Below are positions 11,641-22,836 of a stretch of 64,000 nt of DNA, in pieces. The position numbers and the translations under genes are program-made. The first letter of the stretch is position 1, and each line of letters opens with the position of its first letter. The stretch spans positions 186,001 through 250,000 of the forward strand of contig KZ111157.1 in the NCBI GenBank assembly GCA_002077045.2. Direction: 5' to 3'. The notes under the pieces are model-generated. The model was not told the DNA's origin, did not search any database, and saw only the letters and a list, made by a program, of their open reading frames with translations. Source of the DNA: Rachicladosporium sp. CCFEE 5018 (Eukaryota > Ascomycota > Dothideomycetes > Cladosporiales > Cladosporiaceae).

Positions 11641-12675
11641 ATGAACATCTCCAAAGAGTACACCCCACCCTTAAGCCACGAAAACCAACGCTCCCGCTTC
11701 TCCTCTCCTCTCCACCACGCTCGCGCCGCTCTCCCCACAAAAGACTCCCCCAGAGCCGCTCTCCGCAACCTCCAGCTATTCTTCACAGCCACCTGGCTCG
11801 ACTGGCTCACCATAGCCCTCATCGGCGCAACCGCAGCAGGCGTCTGGACCGCTCCGCACACCTTCACGCGCCTCTTCCCCGTCAGCTCGCCCGACGGCAC
11901 AGTCTATTGGCCCGAGCTCGCCTACCCTTACATCGAGCCCATCTTCTCCGCCGCCCTAGCTGGGATCCTCGCAGCCTTGATCCCGATTTTGGTCTTCGCT
12001 ATCGCGCAGATATGGCAACAGTCATTCACTGACTTCGCGTCCGCGGTGCTGGGCCTGGCGTACTCGATGGTCACGGGGACGTGCTTCCAGGTGATTTTGA
12101 AGAAGACTGTGGGGGGTTTGAGGCCGCATCTCATGGCTGTGTGTATGCCTGTTTTCCCGCCGAGGGATGGGTCTGTCGGGACAGGGTATATGGGCATGAT
12201 GTATACGGCTGAGAAGCTCTGTACGGGGGACATGGCGAAGATTGGTAATGCGCTGGAGTCGTTTCCGTCGGGACATTCGAATATTGCGTTTGCTGGCTTC
12301 GGGTATTTGTCGATTTACCTCTTCACGCATCTGCTGCTGAACGCTCGCGCGAGGCGGGCGAGTTATTGGAGGATGCTGTTCGTCATTGCGCCATTGTTGC
12401 TGGCGAGTTATTTGGTCAGTACCCTGGTGCTTGGCTACCATCATCACGGATATGATGTTATTGCTGGCAGCATCATTGGCTGGATCATGGCGTTCCTGGG
12501 GTATCGGATGGTGTTCATGGGGGTTCTGGATGCGAGATGGAACTGTGTCCCATATCTGCGGCTGCGCATTGGCGATGTGGACGGAGAGGATGAGCATGAG
12601 CCGAGAGAGAGGTTCGGGAGCGGCGATACTCTGCAAGGCAGGCCGAGTGGGGACCGGATGATGGAGATGGCTTGA
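11641..12675 (+). CDS. PAP2-family lipid phosphate phosphatase
   Basis: 344-residue integral membrane phosphatase of the PAP2/DPP1-LPP1 type, expected to dephosphorylate diacylglycerol pyrophosphate, phosphatidate or related lipids. About six membrane segments. Motif I is KKTVGGLRP (about 162-170). Motif II is SFPSGHSNIAF with the PSGH His. Motif III is GYHHHGYDV, holding the nucleophile-type His and its Asp partner. The Ser-Arg that usually opens motif III is not seen; Thr-Leu or Ser-Thr stands there. Intronless; ATG 11641 directly follows a CT-rich leader. The tail after about 310 is acidic and polar. Confidence 0.88.
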   Translation: MNISKEYTPPLSHENQRSRFSSPLHHARAALPTKDSPRAALRNLQLFFTATWLDWLTIALIGATAAGVWTAPHTFTRLFPVSSPDGTVYWPELAYPYIEPIFSAALAGILAALIPILVFAIAQIWQQSFTDFASAVLGLAYSMVTGTCFQVILKKTVGGLRPHLMAVCMPVFPPRDGSVGTGYMGMMYTAEKLCTGDMAKIGNALESFPSGHSNIAFAGFGYLSIYLFTHLLLNARARRASYWRMLFVIAPLLLASYLVSTLVLGYHHHGYDVIAGSIIGWIMAFLGYRMVFMGVLDARWNCVPYLRLRIGDVDGEDEHEPRERFGSGDTLQGRPSGDRMMEMA

Positions 12676-12787
12676 TGGCCGTTTTAGTAGTAATCGTAAT
12701 GCCCTGAGACCAATTTGCTGATTCATAGTCGTCTCTTCGACTATCGATGTCAATGTGCCGTCTTCAGACGCCGTTTAGTCGAATCAT

Positions 12788-14572
12788 TCAAGTCTCTGCT
12801 GCCCTCAGCCCGAACTCGCCAGGGAACCACTCCCTCATCAGGTCGGCTAGCACATCTTTCGCAAGCTCAGCCGCCTCGACTCTGCTCCGACCTTTCGCCT
12901 CAATGTAGAGCTTGATCTTCGGCTCGGTCCCTGAACCTCGACAGGTGAACACCACATCTTCCAATTCACAAGTCAGCATCTGCGCACTCGCGTCGACAGG
13001 CAATGTCGGTTTCCCATCTGCGGTCCCGCTGTCAGATCCCAACGTGAGATCTCGCCACCGCTCGACGGTTCTGGACCCAACACTTTGCGGTCTCGACCCG
13101 TGATCGAGCGTCCGGATCCTCTCGAAGACTTTCCCCGTCACCGCAGGACTCGGAGACACCAGGTAGGTGTTAGCATCCGCAAAGTACCCATACTGCTCAT
13201 ACAGCTTCTCCAACTTCCCCTTCGCAGTCAACCCCTGTTTCCGCCACCGTTGCATAGCACTCAGAAACACCGCCGCAGCCGCCACGCCATCCTTGTCCCA
13301 GACAACAGAAGGAAACATATACCCGATCGCCTCCTCAAACGCAAACACGACTTCCTTCCCCTCGGCTTGAAGCCGCTGACCCACGTTGCCGAGCCACTTG
13401 AAGCCAGTGAGCGTTTCTTCGAAGTGGAAACCTTCTGCTGCTGCCATGACGGAGAGCATACGAGACGAGACGGTAGTGGCTAGCATAGTCATGCGGGAGC
13501 GGTTGCCGGTGTACGTATCGAACACATGAGAAGCAAGGAGGATTCCCATTTCGTTGCCGCTGATGTGCCACCAGGCGCCGCCAGGTTGGCGTTCGGCAGC
13601 CTTGAAGCGATCGGCGTCGGGGTCGTTGGCTATGACTATACTGATACCGTTCTTCTCTGCGTCCTTGATGGCTTCGTTCAGCGCGCCTGCTTCCTCGGGA
13701 TTGGGAAAGGGTACGGTGGGGAAGTCCGGGTCTGGCTGGGCTTGTGAGGCTACGACACGCAAGTTCGAGCCACGGAACCACATATCGTGCGCGATCTGGC
13801 GGAGGAACGGCAAGCCAACGCCATGGAGAGGCGTGTACGTGATCGGTATGACCTGCTCCACGCTCGGCAGCGGCCAGACCAGCTCCCTCAGAGCGCCGAG
13901 ATAAGCCCTCGTAGCCTCAGCAAAGATCCTCTCCACATTCTCATGCCCATCAACAACACTTTCATCCCACGTCTCAATCTGACCCACAGCCTCAATCGCC
14001 TTCGCAATCCCCGCGTCATGCGGAGGGATGATCTGACTCCCATTAGCCCAGTAGACTTTATATCCATTATCCTGCTTCGGATTATGGCTCGCGGTCACCA
14101 TGACCCCTGCACTCGCACCAAAATGCCTAATAGCAAAAGGCACCATGGGCGTGTGGACCAGCTGCCCGAACCAGAGGACTTTGATGCCTTTGCTTAGGAA
14201 CGCTGCAGCTGCGAGACGGGCGAAGTGTTGGGAGTTATGGCGCGCGTCGTAGCCGAGGACTATGCTGTGAGAGTTGCCTTCTGCTGGGGCGGTCTCGGTG
14301 GCGAGGAGGTAGTCTGCCAGGCCGTGGGAGGCTTGGAGGACGGTGAGGCTGTTCATGTGGGCGAAGCCGGCTTTCATTGAGGCGCGCAGACCTGCTGTGC
14401 CGAAAGAAATGCGAGTCCTGAGACGGCTTTCGAGAGCACCTTGGTCTTTGGCCTCGAGTAGGTCGGAGATCTCTTTGCGTGTTGCATCGTCACGATCCAG
14501 TGCTAGCCAGCGTTCCGCCGGCGCGGTGATCGGGATAGCGGCTTCCGCTGTCCCCATGGCGTCGTTAGACAT
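12788..14572 (-). CDS. PGM3: Phosphoglucomutase/phosphoribomutase (Pgm3-like)
   Basis: 594-residue alpha-D-phosphohexomutase, closest by motif to yeast Pgm3/Prm15 and vertebrate PGM2, which interconvert ribose-1-phosphate and ribose-5-phosphate (and glucose phosphates). The active-site phosphoserine loop is VTASHNPKQDNGYKVYW, with Ser at 162. The metal loop is NDPDADR at about 320-326. The sugar-binding loop is FEEAIGY, and the phosphate-binding loop near the C-terminus is CRGSGTEPKIKLYIEA. The PPHD after the phosphoserine loop is characteristic of the PGM2/PGM3 branch and absent from classic Pgm1/Pgm2 of yeast. Intronless, full length. Gene symbol is by family resemblance. Confidence 0.93.
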   Translation of the reverse strand: MSNDAMGTAEAAIPITAPAERWLALDRDDATRKEISDLLEAKDQGALESRLRTRISFGTAGLRASMKAGFAHMNSLTVLQASHGLADYLLATETAPAEGNSHSIVLGYDARHNSQHFARLAAAAFLSKGIKVLWFGQLVHTPMVPFAIRHFGASAGVMVTASHNPKQDNGYKVYWANGSQIIPPHDAGIAKAIEAVGQIETWDESVVDGHENVERIFAEATRAYLGALRELVWPLPSVEQVIPITYTPLHGVGLPFLRQIAHDMWFRGSNLRVVASQAQPDPDFPTVPFPNPEEAGALNEAIKDAEKNGISIVIANDPDADRFKAAERQPGGAWWHISGNEMGILLASHVFDTYTGNRSRMTMLATTVSSRMLSVMAAAEGFHFEETLTGFKWLGNVGQRLQAEGKEVVFAFEEAIGYMFPSVVWDKDGVAAAAVFLSAMQRWRKQGLTAKGKLEKLYEQYGYFADANTYLVSPSPAVTGKVFERIRTLDHGSRPQSVGSRTVERWRDLTLGSDSGTADGKPTLPVDASAQMLTCELEDVVFTCRGSGTEPKIKLYIEAKGRSRVEAAELAKDVLADLMREWFPGEFGLRAAET

Positions 14573-15054
14573 GTTCGCAGTCCAGACGGGCTTGGGCGCG
14601 GAGCCTTCACGCTATCATGGTCCTTGTCGAGAATGGAGTATTGCGCCGCGGACGGGAAAGACTTGAATGGAGATGAAGCTTGGATAAAGCAAGGACTTAG
14701 GTACTTTAGTGCAGAGGAAGGAAACGCAATACCTTACTTGGAGGATGACTTGCAGACCATGAGGTTCCTATAGCAAGGGGTAGAGAGAGGGTTGAACGGT
14801 CGTATGTATCAAAAGTCGCGTTGTCCCCACGTGCTCTCACGTGCAGATTTGTGAAATGCATGTGATCCTGCGAAAACGCCCCACGGAAACGCCATCTTTC
14901 AGCCTTAAGGGGGGACCCTTGCATGCAGACAACCATATGTATAATGACAGGGCACCGAGATCTTAGATGGGGACGAATAAAGTCCACTTCAGATGCAAGC
15001 CGTAAGTATGTTACAATCGACTCTAGCTATACCTGCACCTGCGCCATCTCAAAG
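14573..15054. other. Intergenic between two minus-strand genes
   Basis: 482 bp holding the upstream region of the PGM3-like gene and the 3' end of UTP18. No supported gene. Confidence 0.5.
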
Positions 15055-16960
15055 CTACCTCACCTCCCACACCCTAATCTTGCCCTGCTCATTTGCAACC
15101 GCCAGCGCAGCATATACATCCCCTCCAACCACACTCCCCTCACAAAACGCCACCCCCGTAACTCTCCCCAAAGGCGTCTTATCCGTCGGCCAGTTCTTGA
15201 AAACCGTGCAGCTAGGTAGATGCACCATCCGCAACGCGTCCCGCTTCCACTTACTAGCCATAACCATCATCTGACCATCGTGCGAGAAAGCCAAGTGGCT
15301 GGTCGGCGTCGTCAAGTGGTCGAGTGTCTTAGTCGGGGGAGGATTGGTAGGTATGGGCTGGTCGATGGTGGTGGGTTTGGAGGGTTCGGCGAGCCAAGCG
15401 CGGCGGTCATAGATGTTGACTACGCCCGAGGAACTGCCAATAGAAATCCAGCGATCCGTGCCAATGGGCGATTTGACGAATTCGTGCTGCCCTCCTAGTG
15501 CGAGGGTAGTCGTGCCTACAGCTCCCTCGTCCTGCCAGCGCGCTACAATGCGCTGATCCGCGACACTCCACTCGCTGATCTCGCCGTTCTTGCCAGCTAT
15601 ACATAGACCACGGCTATCGCGCCACCAGCAGAACTCTGCAATTCCGCCGCGACTCTCGATGCGGACTTGAGATTGCCATTGCAGAGTTGCCGTGGAGAGG
15701 ATGTTGATCACGCCTCCGCCTTTGCGTGCAGAACCAAGAAGGGCCATCGATTTCCCATCGGGGGAGAGCTTGAAGCGCTCCATACTTCGCTGTTCGTGCT
15801 GATGGCCGTAGACGCGAGTGATCTTCTCGACTTGGCCGGTCTCGAGATCCCAGATGTGGAAGAAGCGGCGGCGTGCGGAGAGGAAGATACGCGTTGAGTG
15901 CGGTTGAAAGGCTGTGGTGCTTAGGGGTGCGCCGTGTATGTGTAGACTGGTCAGGAGAGGGTTCGGCGTTGGTGCCGGGGGTGAGGAGGCGAGGTGGTGG
16001 AGGTAGAGGGTTGAGGATGGGCCGGAGGAGAGAAGGAGAGGGTGTTTTGAATGGAAGGAGAGGGATGTGATGGCGCTAGGTTGTATGCCGGGTATGTCCT
16101 TCGTTCGCTGGATGTCAAGCGTCTCGGGACGGATCTTGCGCTTCTTCCCTGCGCCTCTCTCGGGCTCTCGCACAAGTGTCTGTGCGTCCTGTAGTAGCTT
16201 CGCCAATGGTGCTGTGTTGGGGATCTCGTCGTCGACGTCCATGTTGTCTGCATAGCCAGCCTCCTCATCAGACGAAGACACATCGCCGGACAGTCTTCGC
16301 CGCTTGTGAGCTGGCTTCTGCGACGCGTGTGTAGCCCACTCAGGCCTCGGGGTGAGTAGCTCGAATTGCCGCCGTAGTCGTTTACTGTACTCCTTGCCGT
16401 TCACCAGGTCGTCCACCTCGGTCAGTCGTAGCTTGCGTAGTCTTGGTACTGCCGCGAGAGACACAACTAATCGCTCATCGTCACTGTCCTCCCATGCTGG
16501 GGGATGACTCGATCCGTGTCCTTCATCGTCCGTAATTGTTGCAGGACCGACGACCTCGCCTGGCGCAAGATCCGTGACGAACAGCTACACATACTCAGCA
16601 AGGGTTCCCCGGTTTCATACAATTACTTGGACCTACAGCTGCATCGTCTAGTCCTTCTAGGCCGGTCTCGCCAGCTCCATCTTCATCGTCCTTCTCATTG
16701 TCCAAACTGAAGTTCTTCAGATTCTCCCTAAAACCCTCGCTGTCACCGAAGACTAATCGCTCGAGCTCCGCCTCATCTTCGTCTTTGGCCTCCTCCTCAT
16801 CATCATCTCCTAAATCGAACTCGACATCAGAATCATCCTCTTCAAGCTCTGCCTCGCTGTCGCTTCCTTGCCGTACTTGCAGCTCGGTTTGCCGTGAGTC
16901 TCGCGAAGTATTCCAGGTCTCGAGTGTAGCAGCTGGTCTACTTAGCGTCTTTGTAGACAT
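15055..16960 (-). CDS. UTP18: U3 snoRNP protein Utp18 (WD40)
   Basis: Nucleolar component of the small-subunit processome (UtpB) needed for 18S rRNA maturation. Exon 1 is 16960-16637, a 52-nt intron spans 16636-16585 (gtaggt...tgtgtag), exon 2 is 16584-15055; 617 residues in frame. The N-terminus is strongly acidic (runs of Asp/Glu at about 35-70) with LERLVFGDSEGF, typical of Utp18. Then come LRKLRLTEVDDLVNGKEYSK and LRRQFELLTPRPEWA, the most conserved signature before the propeller. The rest forms WD40-like repeats, for example ISVAD-like blades and a final IRVWEVR. An earlier in-frame Met region upstream of 16960 is probably not translated. Confidence 0.93.
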
Positions 16961-17333
16961 GTTTGTGAATGCGACACATGCATGCAGATGCCGATCACAT
17001 GTCTCGACGTTTTTCTCGAATGCTGAGTAATGTGAGGCTCTGCGGACGTGCGCCACCCACGTGCCGCTCCTGACGTTTTGGCCTGCAGGACAAAGGATCG
17101 CGTGTGGGAGCTACGAAACGCTCATTATCCACCACCGGATATCCACATCGACATCATTCATCGACTCAACAACAGCCTTTACTCGCACTCTCGGTCATCT
17201 GACGACTGCCGATACAGTGACTGATCCCCGCGAGCAGTGAACGGAGCGCGCATTCTTCGTTTTCTCTCGAGCGACACCACACGCGATCAGCATCACTTTC
17301 GCTACAGGACTACAGAGCAACGCCCCTGCGACC
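16961..17333. promoter_or_regulatory. Divergent promoter region UTP18/NAB2
   Basis: 373 bp between the start codons of UTP18 (-) and NAB2 (+). No gene is seen. A bidirectional promoter for two RNA-metabolism genes is inferred from the layout. Confidence 0.45.
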
Positions 17334-19028
17334 ATGGCGACAGACCGAGACGCGCCGCTGGCGCAGGCGATCCAGCGCGCAGTCCAGCCGAAGCTGATTG
17401 AGAATGGCTGGGTCGCAGACGATGCCGACAACGAGTTGTCAGAGTACATTACACTCATGGTCATCAACGGCAAGACACAGGAGCAAGTCGTGTCTGAAGT
17501 GGGTACGGAACTATTGGGTGTTGGCGAAGACGACCCGGCTGTCGCAGAGCTTGCGCGATGGCTATACCTACAAGTTCCTCATCTGCTCGCAGAGGTGAAC
17601 GGCGGTACAGGCGCACAGGAGACGCCTCAGCAACAGCAAGCGGAGCAGCTGATGGAGAGTGATGCGGTACCACAGCAAACAGCACAGGATGAGGCACCTG
17701 AGGCAGCCATGTTGCAGGATGAGCAGATGGATGAGGGCACAGGGGTGATTGATGCAGCGTATGTCTTACCCAGCACTCCCTCAAGGATGGCGCATGTCCG
17801 CGTTGCGGCAAGAGCTCCGTCAAATAGGGATATATACAGCGTACCAGATGAACGCATACTGACTTCACACAGTCCCAGTGGACCCAAAGCAATGCGAAAT
17901 GGCCTAGCAGCACCTGGTGGGCGAGGTCGAGATCGCCGCATGCTCGGACAGCTCAACAAGCAGCTGGACAGATCACAGGACGACCCTCTGAGCAGAATCA
18001 AGGGCGCAGCGGGCGGCCAGTCTGGGCGCATCAACTCCCATGCTGGGCGCATCCCGCCCAAGGGACCACGAGGAGGACCGATAGCGAACGGCATAAATCG
18101 GGCGATGAACGGCAGACCATCACAGCAGCCTGCTGCCGCAGCGCCGCCACCTGGTGCCCTTACACCGCAGCAACAAATGCAGTTCCTGCAGCTTATGGAG
18201 CAGCAAGCTACGATGATGACGCAGATGTTCAATGGTGGCATGCCCAACATGCAGTCATCCGGTCCCCAGCGAGGTCGCGCAGGGAAGTCGCTCTTCCAGC
18301 GCGTCGACCGCGGCGGCAGAGGAGGCGGGCGTGGCGGACGAGGTGGAAACCACCACACTGCTACAGAATCGAATGGCGACACTACCATGGACCTCGACAC
18401 ACCACTCTCCGACACTCCAGCCCGCCGCTCTGATCCTTTCGACACCCTCTGTCGGTTCAACAGCACATGTACAGTCGCGATATGCCCTTACGCGCACCAG
18501 TCTCCCGCCGCGCCGCCAGGTACAGCCATTGATCTCACAGACCGCTGCTCCTACGGCGCAGCATGCGAGAACAAGAAGTGCGCCGGCAAGCACCCTTCAC
18601 CTGGGCAGCGAAAACAGCACCTCAAGGACGACGTAGACTGCAAATTCTACCCAAACTGCGCGAACCCAGTCTGCCCCTTCCGCCACCCGGACATGCCCGC
18701 CTGCCGTAATGGCGCGGATTGCACAGTACCAAATTGCAAATTCGTGCATAGCAAGATCATGTGCAGGTATAATCCTTGCCTGAACCCAGGATGTGTATTC
18801 AAGCACGCGGAGGGGCAGAAGAGAGGGAAGTTCGAGGATAAGGTGTGGAAGCCGAGCGATGGGGACGGAGGTGAAGGGTTCGATAGGGAAGCGGCGATGG
18901 AAGTCGAAGCTGCCAGTAAGGCTGGGAGGTTCGAAGGACTGGTAGGCACAGATGGCGCTGGGGAGGAGCTGATATTGCCTGGCAGGAGTACGCCGGAGCG
19001 AGGCATAGAGGAGGGTGTGGTGACCTAG
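17334..19028 (+). CDS. NAB2: Nab2-like poly(A) RNA-binding zinc-finger protein
   Basis: Nuclear poly(A)-binding protein controlling tail length and mRNA export. The N-terminal helical domain is recognisable (NELSEYITLMVINGKTQEQV, then ELARWLYLQVPHLL). A Gln-rich linker, a GPKAMRNGLAAPGGRGRDRR basic region and an RGG-type segment (about 325-350) follow. The C-terminus has five consecutive CCCH fingers of the C-x5-C-x4/5-C-x3-H type (first Cys near 380, last His near 505). Unspliced the frame gives 564 residues. A segment at 17759-17872 starts gtatgt, ends cacacag, is 114 nt and stop-free, and is probably an intron, giving about 526 residues. Confidence 0.9.
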   Translation: MATDRDAPLAQAIQRAVQPKLIENGWVADDADNELSEYITLMVINGKTQEQVVSEVGTELLGVGEDDPAVAELARWLYLQVPHLLAEVNGGTGAQETPQQQQAEQLMESDAVPQQTAQDEAPEAAMLQDEQMDEGTGVIDAAYVLPSTPSRMAHVRVAARAPSNRDIYSVPDERILTSHSPSGPKAMRNGLAAPGGRGRDRRMLGQLNKQLDRSQDDPLSRIKGAAGGQSGRINSHAGRIPPKGPRGGPIANGINRAMNGRPSQQPAAAAPPPGALTPQQQMQFLQLMEQQATMMTQMFNGGMPNMQSSGPQRGRAGKSLFQRVDRGGRGGGRGGRGGNHHTATESNGDTTMDLDTPLSDTPARRSDPFDTLCRFNSTCTVAICPYAHQSPAAPPGTAIDLTDRCSYGAACENKKCAGKHPSPGQRKQHLKDDVDCKFYPNCANPVCPFRHPDMPACRNGADCTVPNCKFVHSKIMCRYNPCLNPGCVFKHAEGQKRGKFEDKVWKPSDGDGGEGFDREAAMEVEAASKAGRFEGLVGTDGAGEELILPGRSTPERGIEEGVVT

Positions 19029-19507
19029 GGCTGCGAGAGTGCTTGAAGGACTCATCAGGATTGTACTTATAATGGCGATCGTGGTAGTCACATCCATAGT
19101 GTAAACGCGTAGAAGGCATCTTGCATAGCCAGGCGCACAAGGAGGCTCTCCATACCATTGTCCTCACTTTTCATCTGAAAAGCGCATCTGATCGCTCATC
19201 AGTCGATGCCTCATACAGTACAGCGCGCTGTTACTGCGACTGGACCCCACGGATGACAGCCGAGGCATCCAAACAGCTGCAAGACGTCTTCCGACCTCAC
19301 ATCAGCCATGTACGTCTAGTAGACGAGTACTGCAATCTCTTGTACCTCTTAGAATCCATAACACACCGTGATTTCATTGCAACGGTTTGATAGATCTGAT
19401 CTGTCTTGCGTACGACAGCACACCCGAACCTCCTCGACTTCGTCCCGGATCTCAGCCGGCTTGCACGCGAACCCGTACTTTACTTATTGTCGAAGGACAA
19501 TCACGAG
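19029..19507. other. Intergenic, nothing recognised
   Basis: 479 bp between two plus-strand genes, including the 3' end of NAB2 and the upstream region of the enoyl-CoA hydratase gene. Short open frames only. Confidence 0.45.
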
Positions 19508-20457
19508 ATGTCGCAGAACTTTACCAAACCCCCTCCGACATGCCAATTCTACACCATCGCCTTCCCAGCAAAGCACGTAATGCTCGTCACAATCAACCGC
19601 GAGAGAGCAATGAACTCGATTCCCACCTCTGGTCATCCTGAAGGGCAAGCATTGTGGGCTTGGTATGACAGTGAACCTGACCGTACGTAATCTATAGTCT
19701 ATTTCTATCGACTTCAATCCAAGAGACTGACAGATCCTCAGTACGATGTGCCATCATCACAGGCAAAGGGCCCAAAGCCTTCTGCGCTGGCGCAGATCTG
19801 ATCGAGCAGGGTAAGCTGCGAGCTACGGGTGGCCCGAAGCTGGCGATGCCAACCGGAGGATTCATGGGTATGTCCCGACGAACGGGAAAGAAGCCTATCA
19901 TTGCTGCTGTGAATGGCTTCGCGCTCGGTGGCGGGTTCGAGATCGCTCTGAATTGGTGAGCTATTCTTACCATGTCCTCTCCTTGTATCGCCATGGCAAT
20001 CACTAACACACCCGACAGTGACATGGTCGTCGCCTCCCCCACCGCGACCTTCGGCCTCCCCGAAGCCTCACGCGGCCTCTACGCCGCAGCAGGAGGCATG
20101 GCGCGCGTCGTGCGAAATTTCGGCATGCAGCTCGGCTCCGAGATCGCGCTTGCCGGCCGCGTGCTAGGCGCAGCAGAAGCCTCGCAACGGAACTTCTGCC
20201 GTGTCGCTAAAAGCCCAGAGTCGCTGATCGATGAGACTTTGGCGCTGGCCGCGCAGGTCGGGAGTCTGAGTCCGGACGCCGTGATTGTGACTCGGGCGGG
20301 GTTGAGGGAGGCGTGGGAGACTGGGAGCGTGGAGAGGGCGGCGCAGTTGACGGATGAACGGTTTGCGAGGGGCTTGTTTGAGGGGGAGAACATTGCGATT
20401 GGGCTTGAGGCGTTTGCGAAGAAGGGGAAGCCGAGTTGGGTGCCGTCGAAGTTGTAG
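19508..20457 (+). CDS. Enoyl-CoA hydratase/isomerase family protein
   Basis: Crotonase-fold enzyme of 275 residues from three exons: 19508-19682, 19742-19955 and 20019-20457; both introns are GT..AG (59 and 63 nt) and the joins restore an uninterrupted frame. Exon 1 has TIAFPAKHVMLVTINRERAM. The join into exon 2 gives RCAIITGKGPKAFCAGADL, the first oxyanion-hole motif. PIIAAVNGFALGGGFEIALN is the second, and exon 3 starts in CDMVVASPTATFGLPE with the position of the catalytic Glu of many hydratases. The reaction is likely hydration of an enoyl-CoA or a carnitinyl-CoA-like step; the substrate is not known. No clear peroxisomal PTS1 (ends SKL-like: VPSKL, which is a canonical SKL tripeptide), so peroxisomal import is in fact plausible. 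Confidence 0.92.
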
Positions 20458-20557
20458 TTGTGTCCTCGAACATCCTCAGGTTGCTCTCTTGTCATGCTCG
20501 GCATGCGTCGTCAACATGGTTGTCTTAGTGGCCACTGTACTGTGATCGGTATGGTGC

Positions 20558-22836
20558 TCACAGCGACCAATCGCCGTCTGTCGTCGATGTCCAGCTCATA
20601 TCCATGTCCGCGTTCCAATTGGTGAGATCCGCACTGAGGAAGTCGAAATTCGTGAAGTCGAACGTAGCTAAGTCGTTCAGACCCATGACTCCACCTGAGA
20701 GCTTGTCGTTTGCTAACGCAGGCAATGCTGATGTCGGTGTTGCATAGCTTCCAACGTCTGGCGTGGCAGGTGTGAGAGCGGCTGCGAAGTCATCACTTGC
20801 CACGGTACCGTTAAGAACACTGTCCAGTGTAGTGGAGATTGCCTTGGCTGCCTGGGTGCAGTACTCGTGATTGAGACTTCCAGGGCCGCAGACGCTCTCG
20901 AGATCTGAGAGAAAGACCGAGAGATTGCGGATCAATGACGCGCGATCGAGTTCTCCAGGTAATTGATGGAGCGAGGGAGTCTTGGAGGTCTCGTGTAGGG
21001 CTTGCGCTACCGTAGCAGCGCATGGCAAACCGTAATTGTACATCTGTACGTATCAGCATTACAGACCGCCTTACAAAAGAGTAAAAGGCAGCACTTACGA
21101 TGGCTGGAAGGTCTCGGGATAGACAATCGTCCTTGTCACGTATACTGCCCATTAAAATCACGTTATCGAGCATTCTGGCCGAAACGACCCAGAAGCAAGG
21201 TATATTTTTAGGGTCGTTCCGATTCATCAAACGGCGAATGTACAGCTCGACTTTCATGTATGACAAATGAATTGAAGCCAGCATGAATATGTCTCGCCCC
21301 GGGAGATCAGACTTCCACAACTCACGTGAGTATTGTAAGTAGGCTGGCAGACTCCTTCGCGACGCACAACAGCGTATCGAGAGTTCTCTGAAATGACAGT
21401 CAGCGAGTAAGCACAAGAGAGCATGCAGAAATACATACTCGAGCACCTCATCAGTGGGTGCTGGTCCTGACCCAAGGTAGTGTTCGATCAATTCCTCGCG
21501 GAACGCACCTAGACTGTATCGTATGCGAGCCCAAGTGGTACTGCGAAAGCCTTCGCGTACGTTCCAGCCCTCCTCGGTGACATATGTCTTGATCAACTCG
21601 AGTGCTTCTGGAGTATCTGCAAGCACTTGCTCATCGGAGAGATCAAGAGGTGCCTTGCAATCAGCATATCGTGATGCAATCCGCGGCGGACGGTCGAACA
21701 GTATGGCATAAGCTTTGTCGTACTGATACACGGAGCTGAATACTCTGCGCCTGATCTCCGCGAGGAAGAAAGGTGTGGACGATGCCGAGTGTGTGGCTTC
21801 GCGATGGAAGCCGAGTGTGAGTACCTCATTCGCGATATCACCTAGTCGGCGCCATACGCCTAGGCCTGATTGACATCGTTAGTGAGTGTGTTGCAATTGC
21901 GTGCTCCGATACTCACTTGCGTCACCTTCAATCAGGGTCAAGGTTTGGAGATTCTCATGAGCCAGCCAAATCATCGCGTCAGTAGGTCGAGGAGCTAGAT
22001 CATACGCTAGACGTTGCGCAAGCTTGCTACATCGGAACAAATCTTGTCCCAGAGCCTCGTACTTGTGCTCGTCCCGAACCAGGCGATAGCAAATGCCACG
22101 AGCAGCGAGGGCGAATATGTGGCCAATCATCTCGATCCGTGGCACACTGTACATGGCGCAGAGCTCCGAGACCGTCGTGGTAGACGTAATCACTGCTTCG
22201 CGGGCGCTGCTTCGCAATACCTGCTGGGCATGTCGCAGCTGACTCGCGCGACCTTCGTCAGTGCGGCGAGCATTACGCCGATAGGCAGCCACAAGGTCGC
22301 TATTCCTGAGGGTGGACATGACTTGCAGCGTCAGAGGGACCGGTGCAATGGGCACAGAAGAGTTACTGAGGTATATGCGGGCGGTCTGTTCGATAAGCTG
22401 CCAATTCGCAAGCTGCGCCAACACTTCCATAATCCCGGTGAGGTGTTCATCTCGTGCAGAGCCAGATCCCATATAGTCACTACTATCCGGCGTTGATGAT
22501 ATGGCGCCTACGACGTTCTGGACTGGCGACAGCACATCGCCTTCCACTGTGAACTTGGACGAGGTTGAGCGAGCCGACGAAACGCTGACTGGTGTCAGGG
22601 TAATTTGCTGAGGATGTCTTCCAGGCCGCTGTGTGAGCGGTGCGGGATGATACTGGCGCCCATCAGCATATGATCGCATCGTACTCGCACTCGCCACGCA
22701 CCCAGCAGCGCGTGTCAGGGCCTCGTCGACGGCATCTTAAGCATGTTGGCTTGCCGTGGTCGCAGCGTGTCTTTGCGCGACGACATGGCTCACACGAGGC
22801 ATCGCTGCCATTACGGCGCTTCGCACTCATTGTCAT
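20558..22836 (-). CDS. Zn2Cys6 fungal-specific transcription factor
   Basis: Five exons: 22836-22702, 22628-21917, 21865-21439, 21387-21099 and 21043-20558, total 682 residues in frame. Introns are 73, 51, 51 and 55 nt, all GT..AG. The N-terminal Zn2Cys6 cluster is SCEPCRRAKTRCDHGKPTC followed by LRCRRRGPDTRC; the first intron cuts just after it. The middle region (LGVWRRLGDIANEVLTLGFH, then ETRRRVF-type AEIRRRVFSSVYQYDKAYAI) is the fungal-specific regulatory domain. The C-terminus is acidic and aromatic (TFDFTNFDFLSADL), a likely activation region. ATG 22836 is the first ATG before the cluster. Target genes are unknown; the neighbours are not an obvious cluster. Confidence 0.9.

Noticed and set aside
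17627..18466. 279-residue antisense frame inside NAB2
   Set aside because: It is the mirror of the Gln/Gly/Arg-rich linker of NAB2; low-complexity GC-rich DNA often leaves the other strand open.
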